From NCBI GenBank assembly GCA_002373165.1, contig DFJS01000026.1, positions 32,141 to 96,140 of the forward strand: 64,000 bases of DNA. Reading direction: 5' to 3'. The notes below the pieces were generated by a model. The model did no database searches, was not told where the DNA came from, and saw only the letters and a list, made by a program, of their open reading frames with translations. The stretch comes from Ruminococcus sp. UBA3665 (lineage in GTDB: Bacteria > Bacillota > Clostridia > Oscillospirales > Ruminococcaceae). The position numbers and the translations under genes are program-made. How positions within the stretch are numbered: the stretch's first letter is position 1; each line of letters starts with the position of its first letter. Positions 41,155 through 49,711 of this stretch are shown piece after piece.

Positions 41155-42870
41155 ATGAAAGAAAAAAAACTCCGGCAGATGCTGCATTCTGCCAATGACA
41201 GGCAGCTGCACCAGATAGCTGAACTTTATCCCATGACGGACGAAAAAACAAAAGAAAAAATATACCGGAAAATTCAGGAACGCCGGAAATATCCCGAAAA
41301 AATACAAGTACAGGAAAAAATAATGCAGACTAAAACTTCTTTCGGCTGGAGACATTATGCCGGTATGGCCGCGGCTTTTCTGCTTCTGATTGGAATTACG
41401 GCAAGCAGTGTTCTGATGCTGAATCGTATGAAAACCAATCCGCCGGAAGAACTGCTAGTCACAGAAACAGTTCATCCGGGCGCGGATGTATCTGCCGAAA
41501 TTCCGGAAACTATTCCCGAAACAGAAACTGCTCCGGAAGAACTGACAAAAGAACTGCTGTATTCAAGAAGCGCATCCACAATCCGGAATCTGCATCGCTT
41601 TTTCGGACATATCGAAATCCGGACATGCAATATTTCTTTCATACTCGCCGGAAACGTGGAACTGGATTTTGATGCCAATGCCTTTCACGGACTTGTATGG
41701 CAGTCTGACCCGGAAACCGGTCAGCAGATAACCGTTTTAGAGCGCTATGTTTCAGACCAGCGTCTGGCGGAATTCTTGGAATATACAGAGTATGACTGTC
41801 TCTATCCCGACGGAAGCACAGAGCATACCGAAGCACATAAATGCAGTTATGTAGAATATCATTATGCACCGTCCAATGACCCCACCGGACTGCATGAATT
41901 AGGAACGTGTTTCTGTCCGCAGGAAATCACAGCCGGATATCTGTCTGACCTGAACAGCTGGGATATCACCGGAATAGAAAACTATCAGGGGCGCGAATGT
42001 GCCGTTCTGGAAGGTACAACAGGAAGTTACGGCGCGCGCTGGAATGTCACACACTGGAAAATCATCATGGATATTGAAACAGGAGTCTGGCTGTTCTATG
42101 AAGGCTATGCCGAAGATGAGACAGTTCAGGATTATATGTACACGTCTGATATAAAATTCGATCATCCCGATATGGCAGTCCCACTCATCACAGAAGAAGA
42201 AATTGACAGCAAAATTGCCGAAGGCTATGAATTACCGGAAAACCAGTCAGCACAGCGCGAATATTTCCGGAATCAGGAAGAAGCTATTCCGGAAACGGAA
42301 GAAGCCGTTTTATTCTATGAAGAACCTGACACTCTGCCGGAGCCGTTCGCGCCGGGAACATACCATGATTCATATTATACGCCCTGTGTGGAGCGTTTCA
42401 ATAAAATTCCGGAAGAACTGCTGAATCTTCTGACGGATGAGCAGAGAGAATCATGGAATGCCTCCGGATATACACTTAGTGATATCAAATCCGAACTGGA
42501 ATATGCAAATATTTACACATTTATCCGGACATTCGGACTTTCAAAAGAAGAAGTCCTGAACGCCTTGCAGGAGTATATTCCCGGACAGAATCCGGATTAT
42601 TGTTTCAGAGAAGACGAAATCGAAGCTATCTGTTCGCAGAATATAGCCGGAACTCTGAATAATTTTGCAAATCCTGAGACTATCGTCATCGGAAGCCGCG
42701 CCTATACGCCGTGCTGGATGTATCAGCATACAGCAGAAGACTACCAGAACGCCGGAATCACTCCGGAAATGATAGAAATCAGACTGCCGTATTATCATAA
42801 TTACAATTTCACGCCGGAGGCGGAGGCAGTATTTTTCAGCCGTCTGAACTACTATATCAATCACTATTAA
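41155..42870 (+). CDS. membrane anti-sigma-like protein with large extracellular domain
   Basis: 571 residues, inferred to regulate the adjacent sigma factor. A cytosolic N-terminal part (about 1-60, KKLRQMLHSANDRQLHQIAELY) is followed by one membrane helix (HYAGMAAAFLLLIGITASSVLML, about 63-86), an acidic Glu/Thr linker (about 95-125), and a large outer part. About residues 135-345 look like a LolA/RseB-type sheet (ITVLERYVSD, WKIIMDIETGVWLFYEGYAEDE), a fold known to sense lipid or peptide; this is an inference. The last ~170 residues contain two similar short helical segments (LTDEQRESWNASGYTLSDIK and AEDYQNAGITPEMIEIR). Ribosome site GAAAGGAG. Confidence 0.65.
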   Translation: MKEKKLRQMLHSANDRQLHQIAELYPMTDEKTKEKIYRKIQERRKYPEKIQVQEKIMQTKTSFGWRHYAGMAAAFLLLIGITASSVLMLNRMKTNPPEELLVTETVHPGADVSAEIPETIPETETAPEELTKELLYSRSASTIRNLHRFFGHIEIRTCNISFILAGNVELDFDANAFHGLVWQSDPETGQQITVLERYVSDQRLAEFLEYTEYDCLYPDGSTEHTEAHKCSYVEYHYAPSNDPTGLHELGTCFCPQEITAGYLSDLNSWDITGIENYQGRECAVLEGTTGSYGARWNVTHWKIIMDIETGVWLFYEGYAEDETVQDYMYTSDIKFDHPDMAVPLITEEEIDSKIAEGYELPENQSAQREYFRNQEEAIPETEEAVLFYEEPDTLPEPFAPGTYHDSYYTPCVERFNKIPEELLNLLTDEQRESWNASGYTLSDIKSELEYANIYTFIRTFGLSKEEVLNALQEYIPGQNPDYCFREDEIEAICSQNIAGTLNNFANPETIVIGSRAYTPCWMYQHTAEDYQNAGITPEMIEIRLPYYHNYNFTPEAEAVFFSRLNYYINHY

Positions 42871-42871
42871 G

Positions 42872-42911
42872 AAAAAATTCCGGAATGCAGTACACATTCC
42901 GGAATTTTTAT
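42872..42911. terminator. bidirectional terminator between the anti-sigma-like gene and cdd
   Basis: Perfect 12-bp stem AATTCCGGAATG / CATTCCGGAATT with a seven-base loop and T runs on both strands. Confidence 0.88.
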
Positions 42912-43303
42912 TATCTGAAATCAAATCTGACAGGGAGCAAATCCTTCATCAGATAAATTTTATCCTCTGCAAGAATAATCTGAAAATCATCCTGACAGAA
43001 TTCACTCATGAACTGCCGGCACATGCCGCACGGCGAACACGGAACTTCCGCCTGTTTTCCCTTCTGTGCGCCGGAAATCGCAATAGCTCTGAATTTTGTG
43101 TGTCCGTCAGAAATCGCTTTGCCGAATGCAACGCGCTCCGCACAGATGCCAGCCGGATAAGAAGCATTCTCGATATTGCATCCCGTATAAATAATACCGG
43201 ATTCCGTCACAAGAGCCGCGCCGACTGCAAACCCGGAATAACGACAATATGCATTATTTCGCGCCTGTTCTGCAATTCTGAGAAGATGTTCCGGATTATA
43301 CAT
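42911..43303 (-). CDS. cdd: cytidine deaminase
   Basis: Deaminates cytidine and deoxycytidine in pyrimidine salvage. 130 residues. The zinc site is complete: CAERVAFGKAI (Cys and catalytic Glu of the C-A-E form) and PCSPCGMCRQ, with YSGFAVGAAL and GCNIENASYPAG near the N-terminus. The open frame reaches upstream to 43516, but only the part from ATG at 43303 matches the family. This ATG lies eight bases inside the ychF 3' end, and no good ribosome site is seen, so translation is probably coupled to ychF. Confidence 0.95.
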   Translation of the reverse strand: MYNPEHLLRIAEQARNNAYCRYSGFAVGAALVTESGIIYTGCNIENASYPAGICAERVAFGKAISDGHTKFRAIAISGAQKGKQAEVPCSPCGMCRQFMSEFCQDDFQIILAEDKIYLMKDLLPVRFDFR

Positions 43304-44390
43304 TGAATCTGAATTCAACAATATCACCATCCTGCATAATATATTCCTTGCCTTCCAGCCGGAGCATACCCTGTTCACGGGCGGCGGCCATAGAACCGCA
43401 TTTTTCCAGATCATCGAAAGCAACAATTTCCGCACGGATAAAGCCCTTCTCGAAATCCGTATGAATCTTTCCGGCGGCCTGCGGAGCTTTTGTGCCCCTG
43501 GTGATTGTCCATGCACGGACTTCCTGTTTTCCGGCGGTCAGGAACGAAATCAGACCTAACAGACTGTAGCCTGTCTGGATAATTCTGTTCAGGCCGGATT
43601 CTTCCAGTCCCAGTTCTTCCAGGAACATTGCTTTGTCTTCATCGGACATATCAGCAATTTCGGCCTCTGTCTGTGCGCAGATGGGCAGAACAGCGGCATT
43701 TTCTTCTTCGGCGATTTTTCTGACTGCCTGATAATGCGCCTGATTTTCCAGATTGCCGGTAAAATCGGCTTCGCAGAGGTTAGCGGCATAGATCACGGGT
43801 TTTGCGGACAGCAGGGGCGTATCATGCATAAAAGCCTGTTCGTCTTCGGAAATTTCAAAACTTCTTGCCGATTTGCCGTCTTCCAGATGGGCGGCCAGAC
43901 GTTCAAAGAAATCCACCTGAACCTGTGCTTTTTTATCGCCTTTGAGTAATTTTTTAGCTCTGTCGATTCGTCTCTGCACCATTTCCAGATCAGCAAAAAT
44001 CAGTTCCAGATTAATTGTCTCGATATCTCTTGCAGGGTTGATGCTGCCGTCTACATGAATGATATCCATATCTTCAAAACAGCGGACAACATGAACAATG
44101 GCATCCACTTCACGGATATCTGCGAGGAATTTATTTCCCAGTCCTTCGCCTTTGGACGCGCCCTTGACGAGTCCGGCAATATCGACAAATTCCAGTGTTG
44201 CGGGCTTGAAGCTGTCCGGCTCGTACATTTTGGCGAGATAATCCAGACGGCTGTCCGGAACGGATACTACGCCGATATTTTTTTCGATTGTACAGAACGG
44301 ATAGTTTGCCGACTGTGCGCCTGCGTTTGTGAGTGCATTAAAAAGAGTGCTTTTCCCGACATTCGGGAGTCCTACCATACCTAATTTCAT
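43296..44390 (-). CDS. ychF: YchF/OLA1-type P-loop ATPase
   Basis: Ribosome-associated P-loop ATPase of the Obg-like family, involved in stress and redox responses. 364 residues, normal length. G1 is GLPNVGKSTLFNAL at 7-20, G3 is DIAGLVKGASKGEGLG near 70-85, the G4 position holds AANLCEADF in place of NKxD (this family binds ATP), and the C-terminal TGS domain ends AAAREQGMLRLEGKEYIMQDGDIVEFRFNV. It starts five bases after the EAL gene stop and overlaps cdd at its own end. Confidence 0.96.
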   Translation of the reverse strand: MKLGMVGLPNVGKSTLFNALTNAGAQSANYPFCTIEKNIGVVSVPDSRLDYLAKMYEPDSFKPATLEFVDIAGLVKGASKGEGLGNKFLADIREVDAIVHVVRCFEDMDIIHVDGSINPARDIETINLELIFADLEMVQRRIDRAKKLLKGDKKAQVQVDFFERLAAHLEDGKSARSFEISEDEQAFMHDTPLLSAKPVIYAANLCEADFTGNLENQAHYQAVRKIAEEENAAVLPICAQTEAEIADMSDEDKAMFLEELGLEESGLNRIIQTGYSLLGLISFLTAGKQEVRAWTITRGTKAPQAAGKIHTDFEKGFIRAEIVAFDDLEKCGSMAAAREQGMLRLEGKEYIMQDGDIVEFRFNV

Positions 44391-44395
44391 AAAAT

Positions 44396-47116
44396 TTAAT
44401 CTCCTGTTTCCTGAGTATTGTGTTTATCATTGATATCTGCAATGATACTGCTGCTTTTCATGCTGAACTGACCGGATTTCGATCCTGCCTCGTGAGGTTT
44501 GGCGGCCAGAATATAGGCTTTCAGTTCTGTATGATCCAGTGTGACATCTCCGCTGCCTTTGGCATCGCCGATGCCGGTAATTTCGCCGCCTTCGGCATTG
44601 ACTTCGATTTTGCACCGCTGTGTTTCAACATTCACACAGCCGCCGATTGTGCCGATACAGGTGCCGAAATTTGTCCGCAGATAGAATTTTAATTTTGCAT
44701 CGGCAACCAGAATTTCACCCTGTCCTTTGTTCAGAACGCCGATTCCGACAACTTTACTGCCGCCGCCGGTAAATTTCAGACCGGAATAGCATTTGATATG
44801 CGTATCGCCGGAAAGACTTCCCATTCCGACACTGCTGATGCCGTTGACTTCCAGATCCAGTTCACAGCCCGGATTGGCATAAATCAGGGAATTGCCCTCT
44901 GAACAGCCGATTGCCAGGGCATTCGGCGAACCAACGTTGACATGCACTGTTCCGGATTCCAGACAGATTTCAGAATCATCCGGATTGGAACCGCCGCCGA
45001 TGCCGATGCTTCTGTCGCTGTTGCAGATGATTTCCACATTGCCGGTTGATTCCAGTGTGATACAGCCGTAAGAACTGTCGCAGTCGCCGCCGATGCCGTA
45101 GCCTAATTTAGTATAGCAGTCAATTTTGAGATCGCCGCTTCCCATCAGGTGGAAGAACGCACCTTCCGGCACACGGATTCCCATATAATTGCAGGTATTG
45201 ACTCCTTCGGCAATCAATGTCAGCTGTGCATAACTGCCGATGGTAATGCAGGGCTTATCCTGGGAAATAATATTCACGTTCCTGATACGGACTTCACAGC
45301 TGTGGTTTTCCATGATGGCAATATGCATCGGCACTGTTTTTTCCGGGTCGCCGATGATTGTCACCTGATGCCGGTAAATATGAATATCTGTATAATTCTG
45401 GAGTGCCAGGTCTACCAGATCGAGTGTTTCTTCATGATGGACGTTATAAATTTTCTTTTGTCCGGCGGAGTTTTCCAGATTAGTATTAATAATAACATCC
45501 CGGATTTCTTTGGAAATATCTTCCAGCAGATAAGGCTTGGGCCGTGCGGTATAGAACCCCTGAATCAGATCGACTCCCATACGGATGAGCATTTTCAGAT
45601 CGGCTTCTTCTTCCACGCCTTCGGCCAGAACTGTAATCTGATTTTCGTGGGCATAATCGATAATTCCGGCGACGAGCTGCTGTTTTTTGGTATTTTTGCA
45701 GATACCGGAAATCAGTTCGATATCAATTTTGACATACTGCGGCATATTTTTCAGCAAAGTAGCCGTATTGGCATAACCGCTGCCGTAGTCATCAATCGCA
45801 AGCTGAGATTTCATTTCTTTGCACCGCCGTTTGAGCATGGCGAGCATTTCTTCTGAACCTTCGGACTGTTCGATAATTTCAATCACGACTTTTTCAAATA
45901 AATCCTCGTAAGTCACCCGCAGTTCGTTGAAATCGCTTTCACTCAGCTGAGAAGTGGGAATAGAATTAATAAATAACTTCCGGTTTGAGAAAATATTCTG
46001 GTGTTCGCTTAAAAATTTCAGTGCATTGAACATAGTCGCCTTTTCGATCTCGTAGAGTCTGCCGTATTTTTCGGCGAGAGAAATCATCTGTTCCGGAGAA
46101 AAGTATTCCGAGCGCATCAGTGTTTCATATCCTGCCACTTCTCCGGTATGGGCGTCCACAATTGGCTGGAAATGATATGTCAGCTGATTTTCTTTCATGA
46201 TCGTATCAAAAAGCTGTTCTTCGCGGTATTCGTCTTTTTTGCGTTCAAAATCATCTGTCGAAAATCGGATAATTGCATTATGGCTGTCATGTTTTGTCTC
46301 AAACAATGCGAATTCGGCACAGGTAACCAGTTCCCGGAGTGTCTTTCCTTCTGACGGGAAAAATGCAAGCCCGGCATGTAAATCAATGCTGTTATGTTTT
46401 TCATCCTGAAGCAGCTGACCGAAATCATCAGAAATCGTACATTCTGTAACGGCTTCGCGCATTTGTTCCAGCTGCATGACAATTCCCTGTTCTTCCGTAT
46501 TGGTAAAACAGATATAAAATTCCTGAAAGCCCTTGACAGAGAAAATAATTTTTTCATCTGCAAAGCGATTCAGGACTTCTGCTACAGAAGCCATACAGTT
46601 ATCCGTATCTCCGGCAGAGGAAAAATCGGCGATTTTGTCCAGACCGGTAATCCGGATTGCAGCAATGCATAAATTCTGTTCGTTTTGCAGTTTTCTCTGA
46701 ATCAATGCAGAAAATGCCGGGAAGTTCAGCATATTTGTCACGGGATCATATTCTGACTGATTATTTCCCATTCTGGAAAGCCGGTTTGTCATTTCTTCAA
46801 TAAAGCCGATTTCCTCGCCGCCGCGCTGTGTCACCTGCATGCGGAGAAACCGTTTTTCTGCCCCGGTTTTCAGCAGATATAAATTCTGTTCTTCCGGACA
46901 GGCAGATTCTGATATTTTTTTCAAAAACGCATGATATTCATCTTTTGGCAGCGTTTTGGGAACGCCCAGAATCCGTTGTGCATTGTCATCAAAAAAAGCT
47001 GTCTGAATGGGTTCCCGGTAGATAAAAGCCCCGATTTGCTGGAACATATCCGCAAACAATTTCCAATCCGAAGAAACCGACATTTTATTCTGTCTTGTGA
47101 AAGAAAAAATTCCCAA
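44396..47116 (-). CDS. EAL-domain c-di-GMP protein with degenerate GGDEF and C-terminal beta-helix-like repeat domain
   Basis: 906 residues from TTG at 47116. Order: PAS-like region (about 15-105), GGDEF-like domain without the GGDEF motif (about 118-285), EAL domain (about 300-545), then a ~330-residue domain rich in short strands. EAL residues expected for c-di-GMP hydrolysis are present: Glu in YETLMR, Asn in INSIPTSQ, Glu in VIEIIEQS, the Asp pair in IDDYGSGYAN, Lys in VKIDIEL, and EGVEEE and QGF. The C-terminal part repeats G-I-G-x or G-x-G units (GIGGDCD, GIGGGSNPDD, AIGCSEGN, VGMGSLSGD, VGIGVLNKG, GIGDAKGSG), like a right-handed beta-helix. No export signal or membrane helix. An in-frame GTG at 47125 has the AAAGG site directly against it, so the TTG is preferred. 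Confidence 0.82.
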   Translation of the reverse strand: MGIFSFTRQNKMSVSSDWKLFADMFQQIGAFIYREPIQTAFFDDNAQRILGVPKTLPKDEYHAFLKKISESACPEEQNLYLLKTGAEKRFLRMQVTQRGGEEIGFIEEMTNRLSRMGNNQSEYDPVTNMLNFPAFSALIQRKLQNEQNLCIAAIRITGLDKIADFSSAGDTDNCMASVAEVLNRFADEKIIFSVKGFQEFYICFTNTEEQGIVMQLEQMREAVTECTISDDFGQLLQDEKHNSIDLHAGLAFFPSEGKTLRELVTCAEFALFETKHDSHNAIIRFSTDDFERKKDEYREEQLFDTIMKENQLTYHFQPIVDAHTGEVAGYETLMRSEYFSPEQMISLAEKYGRLYEIEKATMFNALKFLSEHQNIFSNRKLFINSIPTSQLSESDFNELRVTYEDLFEKVVIEIIEQSEGSEEMLAMLKRRCKEMKSQLAIDDYGSGYANTATLLKNMPQYVKIDIELISGICKNTKKQQLVAGIIDYAHENQITVLAEGVEEEADLKMLIRMGVDLIQGFYTARPKPYLLEDISKEIRDVIINTNLENSAGQKKIYNVHHEETLDLVDLALQNYTDIHIYRHQVTIIGDPEKTVPMHIAIMENHSCEVRIRNVNIISQDKPCITIGSYAQLTLIAEGVNTCNYMGIRVPEGAFFHLMGSGDLKIDCYTKLGYGIGGDCDSSYGCITLESTGNVEIICNSDRSIGIGGGSNPDDSEICLESGTVHVNVGSPNALAIGCSEGNSLIYANPGCELDLEVNGISSVGMGSLSGDTHIKCYSGLKFTGGGSKVVGIGVLNKGQGEILVADAKLKFYLRTNFGTCIGTIGGCVNVETQRCKIEVNAEGGEITGIGDAKGSGDVTLDHTELKAYILAAKPHEAGSKSGQFSMKSSSIIADINDKHNTQETGD

Positions 47117-47155
47117 TGCTTTCACCCTTTCTGTAATAAGATTTCTATACTTCTT

Positions 47156-47184
47156 ATTTTAGCATATCTTTTATAGAAATGCAA
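47156..47184 (-). promoter_or_regulatory. sigma-A promoter for the EAL-ychF-cdd unit
   Basis: Minus strand TTGCAT (47179-47184), 17-bp spacer, TAAAAT (47156-47161). Confidence 0.7.
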
Positions 47185-47202
47185 GAGTTTTTTGAAAAGC
47201 AC

Positions 47203-47231
47203 TTGCAATATTATCAAAACTATGGTAAAAT
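47203..47231 (+). promoter_or_regulatory. sigma-A promoter for ung and the methionine genes
   Basis: TTGCAA (47203-47208), 17-bp spacer, TAAAAT (47226-47231), divergent from the EAL-gene promoter 19 bases away. Confidence 0.75.
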
Positions 47232-47268
47232 AGAAATATATAAGTTCCAAAAGAAAGGAATTGGCATT

Positions 47269-47937
47269 ATGGTTATATTCAATAACGAATGGGATATGCT
47301 TCTTGCTGACGAAATGCAGAAAGAATATTATCTTAATCTTAGGCAGTTTCTCAAACAGGAATACAGCACACAGACAATCTATCCGGATATGTATGATATT
47401 TTCAATGCACTGAAATTAACTACTTACAGTTCTGTGAAAGCTGTCATTCTCGGACAGGACCCGTATCACAATGCGGGGCAGGCGCACGGTCTGAGTTTTT
47501 CAGTCAAGAAAGGCGTTCGTGTTCCGCCCTCGCTGAAAAATATCTATAAAGAAATTCTGGCCGATACAGGCATTGATAACATGAAGGCTGACGGCGAACT
47601 CACCTGCTGGGCAGAACAGGGCGTTCTGATGCTGAATACTGTCCTGACTGTCCGGGCACATCAGGCAAATTCCCATAAAGGCAAAGGCTGGGAAATCTTC
47701 ACGGACGAAATCATCCGGCTGCTGAACCTCCGGGAAGACCCGATTGTTTTCTTATTATGGGGTGCCCATGCAAGAGCCAAAAAAGAACTCGTCACCAATC
47801 CGAAACATCTGATTCTCGAAGCGGCCCATCCCAGCCCGATGGCCGGAGACAAATTCCTGGGATGCCGGCATTTTTCGCAGACAAATCAGTTTTTACAGGA
47901 ACACGGAATGACTCCCATCGACTGGACGGTAAGATAA
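47269..47937 (+). CDS. ung: uracil-DNA glycosylase, family 1
   Basis: Removes uracil from DNA to start base-excision repair. 222 residues. The water-activating motif GQDPYHN is near 64-70, FSVKKGVRVPPSLKNIYKE near 81-99, LLWGAHAR near 160-167, and the DNA-clamping HPSPM near 185-189. The ATG at 47269 follows GAAAGGAA; the frame is open 30 codons upstream into the promoter region. It ends three bases before metF. Confidence 0.96.
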   Translation: MVIFNNEWDMLLADEMQKEYYLNLRQFLKQEYSTQTIYPDMYDIFNALKLTTYSSVKAVILGQDPYHNAGQAHGLSFSVKKGVRVPPSLKNIYKEILADTGIDNMKADGELTCWAEQGVLMLNTVLTVRAHQANSHKGKGWEIFTDEIIRLLNLREDPIVFLLWGAHARAKKELVTNPKHLILEAAHPSPMAGDKFLGCRHFSQTNQFLQEHGMTPIDWTVR

Positions 47938-47940
47938 ATC

Positions 47941-48795
47941 ATGAAAAAATTAATTTATTCTTTTGAAGTATTTCCTCCGAAACAGACCGCGCCCGTTGAA
48001 AGCGTTTCGGCTTGTTTCGAGAGCCTATCCGCTCTGAAGCCGGATTTCATCAGCGTGACTTACGGCGCAGGCGGCGGCATCAACGGCGGAAAAATTACCT
48101 GTGAACTCGCTTCCAGATTGCAGGATGAATATCATATCAAATCAGTAGCGCATCTGCCGTGCATCTCTTACACCAGAGAAGAAATCGCCCAGGTTCTGGC
48201 AGATTTCAAAGCACACGGCATTACGGATATCCTCGCACTCCGGGGCGACAAAAGTCCCGACCGCCCCGAAAAAGATGATTTTAAATATGCCAGCGATCTG
48301 ATCAGCTTTATTCAGAGTCAGGGCGATTTCAAAATCTACGGCGCATGTTATCCGGAAATCCATCCGGAAGCCCTTTCGGCGGCATCTGATCTGAAACATC
48401 TGAAAGAAAAAGTCGACAAAGGCGCAAAGCATCTGATTTCACAATTATTTTTCGATAATGCAAGTTTTTACGACTTCCGGGAAAAATGCGAAATCATCGG
48501 GATTGATGTCCCCATCGAAGCCGGAATTATGCCTGTCGTCAACGCCGCACAGATTCAGAGAATGGTAAGTCTCTGCGGCGCAAGTCTGCCCAGAAAATTC
48601 ACAGTCATGATGCAGCGATTCGGCCACAGTCCGGAAGCTATCCGCGATGCGGGAATTGCCTATGCTGTCGATCAGATTGTCGATCTGGCTGCCAACGGCG
48701 CGGACGGCATTCATCTGTATACGATGAATAATCCCTATGTCGCCCGGAGAATTACAGAAGCCGTTTCCGGTATTTTGGGGAGAGAACAGGCATGA
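47941..48795 (+). CDS. metF: 5,10-methylenetetrahydrofolate reductase
   Basis: FAD-dependent reduction of methylene-THF to methyl-THF, the methyl donor for MetH encoded downstream. 284 residues forming a TIM barrel: FEVFPPK near 8-14 (catalytic Glu), SVTYGAGGG near 36-44, LALRGDKSPD near 98-107, CYPEIHPEA near 139-147, and LISQLFFDN near 163-171. It overlaps the next gene by four bases (ATGA). Confidence 0.96.
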   Translation: MKKLIYSFEVFPPKQTAPVESVSACFESLSALKPDFISVTYGAGGGINGGKITCELASRLQDEYHIKSVAHLPCISYTREEIAQVLADFKAHGITDILALRGDKSPDRPEKDDFKYASDLISFIQSQGDFKIYGACYPEIHPEALSAASDLKHLKEKVDKGAKHLISQLFFDNASFYDFREKCEIIGIDVPIEAGIMPVVNAAQIQRMVSLCGASLPRKFTVMMQRFGHSPEAIRDAGIAYAVDQIVDLAANGADGIHLYTMNNPYVARRITEAVSGILGREQA

Positions 48796-49232
48796 AACAT
48801 TTTATGATGGAATGCCCCAACGGCGAAGATTGGGAGGGTTCTGACCTGAATGCGCTGTATCAGGCAATGATAATTGATTATATGAATTTCTGGTGCGATA
48901 ACAATGGTGAAACCATCATCAGATACTATCAAGGAAAAGCCGACTGGAGCAAACCGGACTTTTCTGAAATGGTTGCCCGTGCCGACTGCACTGATGATGA
49001 AATGATGTTTCTGGAATACAGCGGTAATAACGTAACCGCTTTGTATTCCTTGTGTGATGAAACAAAACTTTCTGTATCGAAGATGTCAATCATCGGCGAT
49101 AAGTATTCCGCCGGCCTTTTCCTGCCGAAAGAAACCGCTTGGCTTGCAATAAAAGACTTCCTCGAAACCGGAAAGCCCTCTGATAAAATCCGCTGGATTG
49201 CTTCCAAAGACGTAAACTATACATTTCTTTAA
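48792..49232 (+). CDS. hypothetical protein, Imm1-like, copy 1 of a tandem pair
   Basis: 146 residues. It starts MKHFMMECPNGEDW and is coupled to metF by a four-base overlap. The C-terminal part, LPKETAWLAIKDFLETGKPSDKIRW, resembles the end of Imm1-type immunity proteins (an aliphatic/Ala helix then FL-x-TG-x-P-x-x-I-x-W). This family link is from memory of the pattern and is tentative. No export signal. The next gene is a diverged duplicate. No toxin gene is visible nearby. Confidence 0.6.
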   Translation: MKHFMMECPNGEDWEGSDLNALYQAMIIDYMNFWCDNNGETIIRYYQGKADWSKPDFSEMVARADCTDDEMMFLEYSGNNVTALYSLCDETKLSVSKMSIIGDKYSAGLFLPKETAWLAIKDFLETGKPSDKIRWIASKDVNYTFL

Positions 49233-49244
49233 GAGGAAAACAAC

Positions 49245-49691
49245 ATGAAACATTTTATGATGGAATGCCCGAACGGCGAAGATTGGCCGGATTCTGATTT
49301 GAATGCATTATATCATGCAATGATAACAGATTATGTAAATTTTTGGTATACAGAAAACAGTGAAACCGAAATCAGATATTATCTGAAACAGGCTTCTTGG
49401 AGCAAACCATGTTTTTCGGGACTTATGGCTAAAGCTGACTGTACAGATGATGAAATGATTTTATTGGAATATTCCAGTAAAGAAAAATATTTATATTCTC
49501 TGTATGATGAGACAAAACTTTCAGTATCTAAAATGATATTCAATAGTGATGAATATTCCGCCGGGCTCTTTCTGCCGAAAGAGCTTGCATGGCTTGCAAT
49601 AAAAGATTTTCTGCAAACCGGAAAAGCATCTGATCAAATTAACTGGATTTCCCTGAAAGAAATCGAAAAAATCAAAGATGCACGGTATTAA
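49245..49691 (+). CDS. hypothetical protein, Imm1-like, copy 2 of a tandem pair
   Basis: 148 residues, plainly a duplicate of the preceding gene. The first 14 residues are identical, and shared blocks include ADCTDDEM, YDETKLSVSKM (CDETKLSVSKM in copy 1), EYSAGLFLPKE, and AWLAIKDFL-x-TGK-x-SD. Differences concentrate in the middle (WYTENSETEIRYYLKQ) and after FSGLM, where binding specificity could lie. AAGAGGAAA precedes the ATG, 12 bases after copy 1. It lies inside the metF-metH block, with the MetH reactivation gene 20 bases downstream. Confidence 0.6.
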   Translation: MKHFMMECPNGEDWPDSDLNALYHAMITDYVNFWYTENSETEIRYYLKQASWSKPCFSGLMAKADCTDDEMILLEYSSKEKYLYSLYDETKLSVSKMIFNSDEYSAGLFLPKELAWLAIKDFLQTGKASDQINWISLKEIEKIKDARY

Positions 49692-49711
49692 CAAATATAT
49701 GGAGACATTTT

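Noticed and set aside
42911..43516. A longer cytidine deaminase starting at 43516
   Set aside because: The extra 71 residues are the ychF 3' end in another frame, and the family start is at 43303.
47126..47268. Possible SAM riboswitch or T-box before the methionine genes
   Set aside because: The spacer between the divergent promoters is only ~140 bases and shows no riboswitch or T-box motif; metF is three bases after ung.
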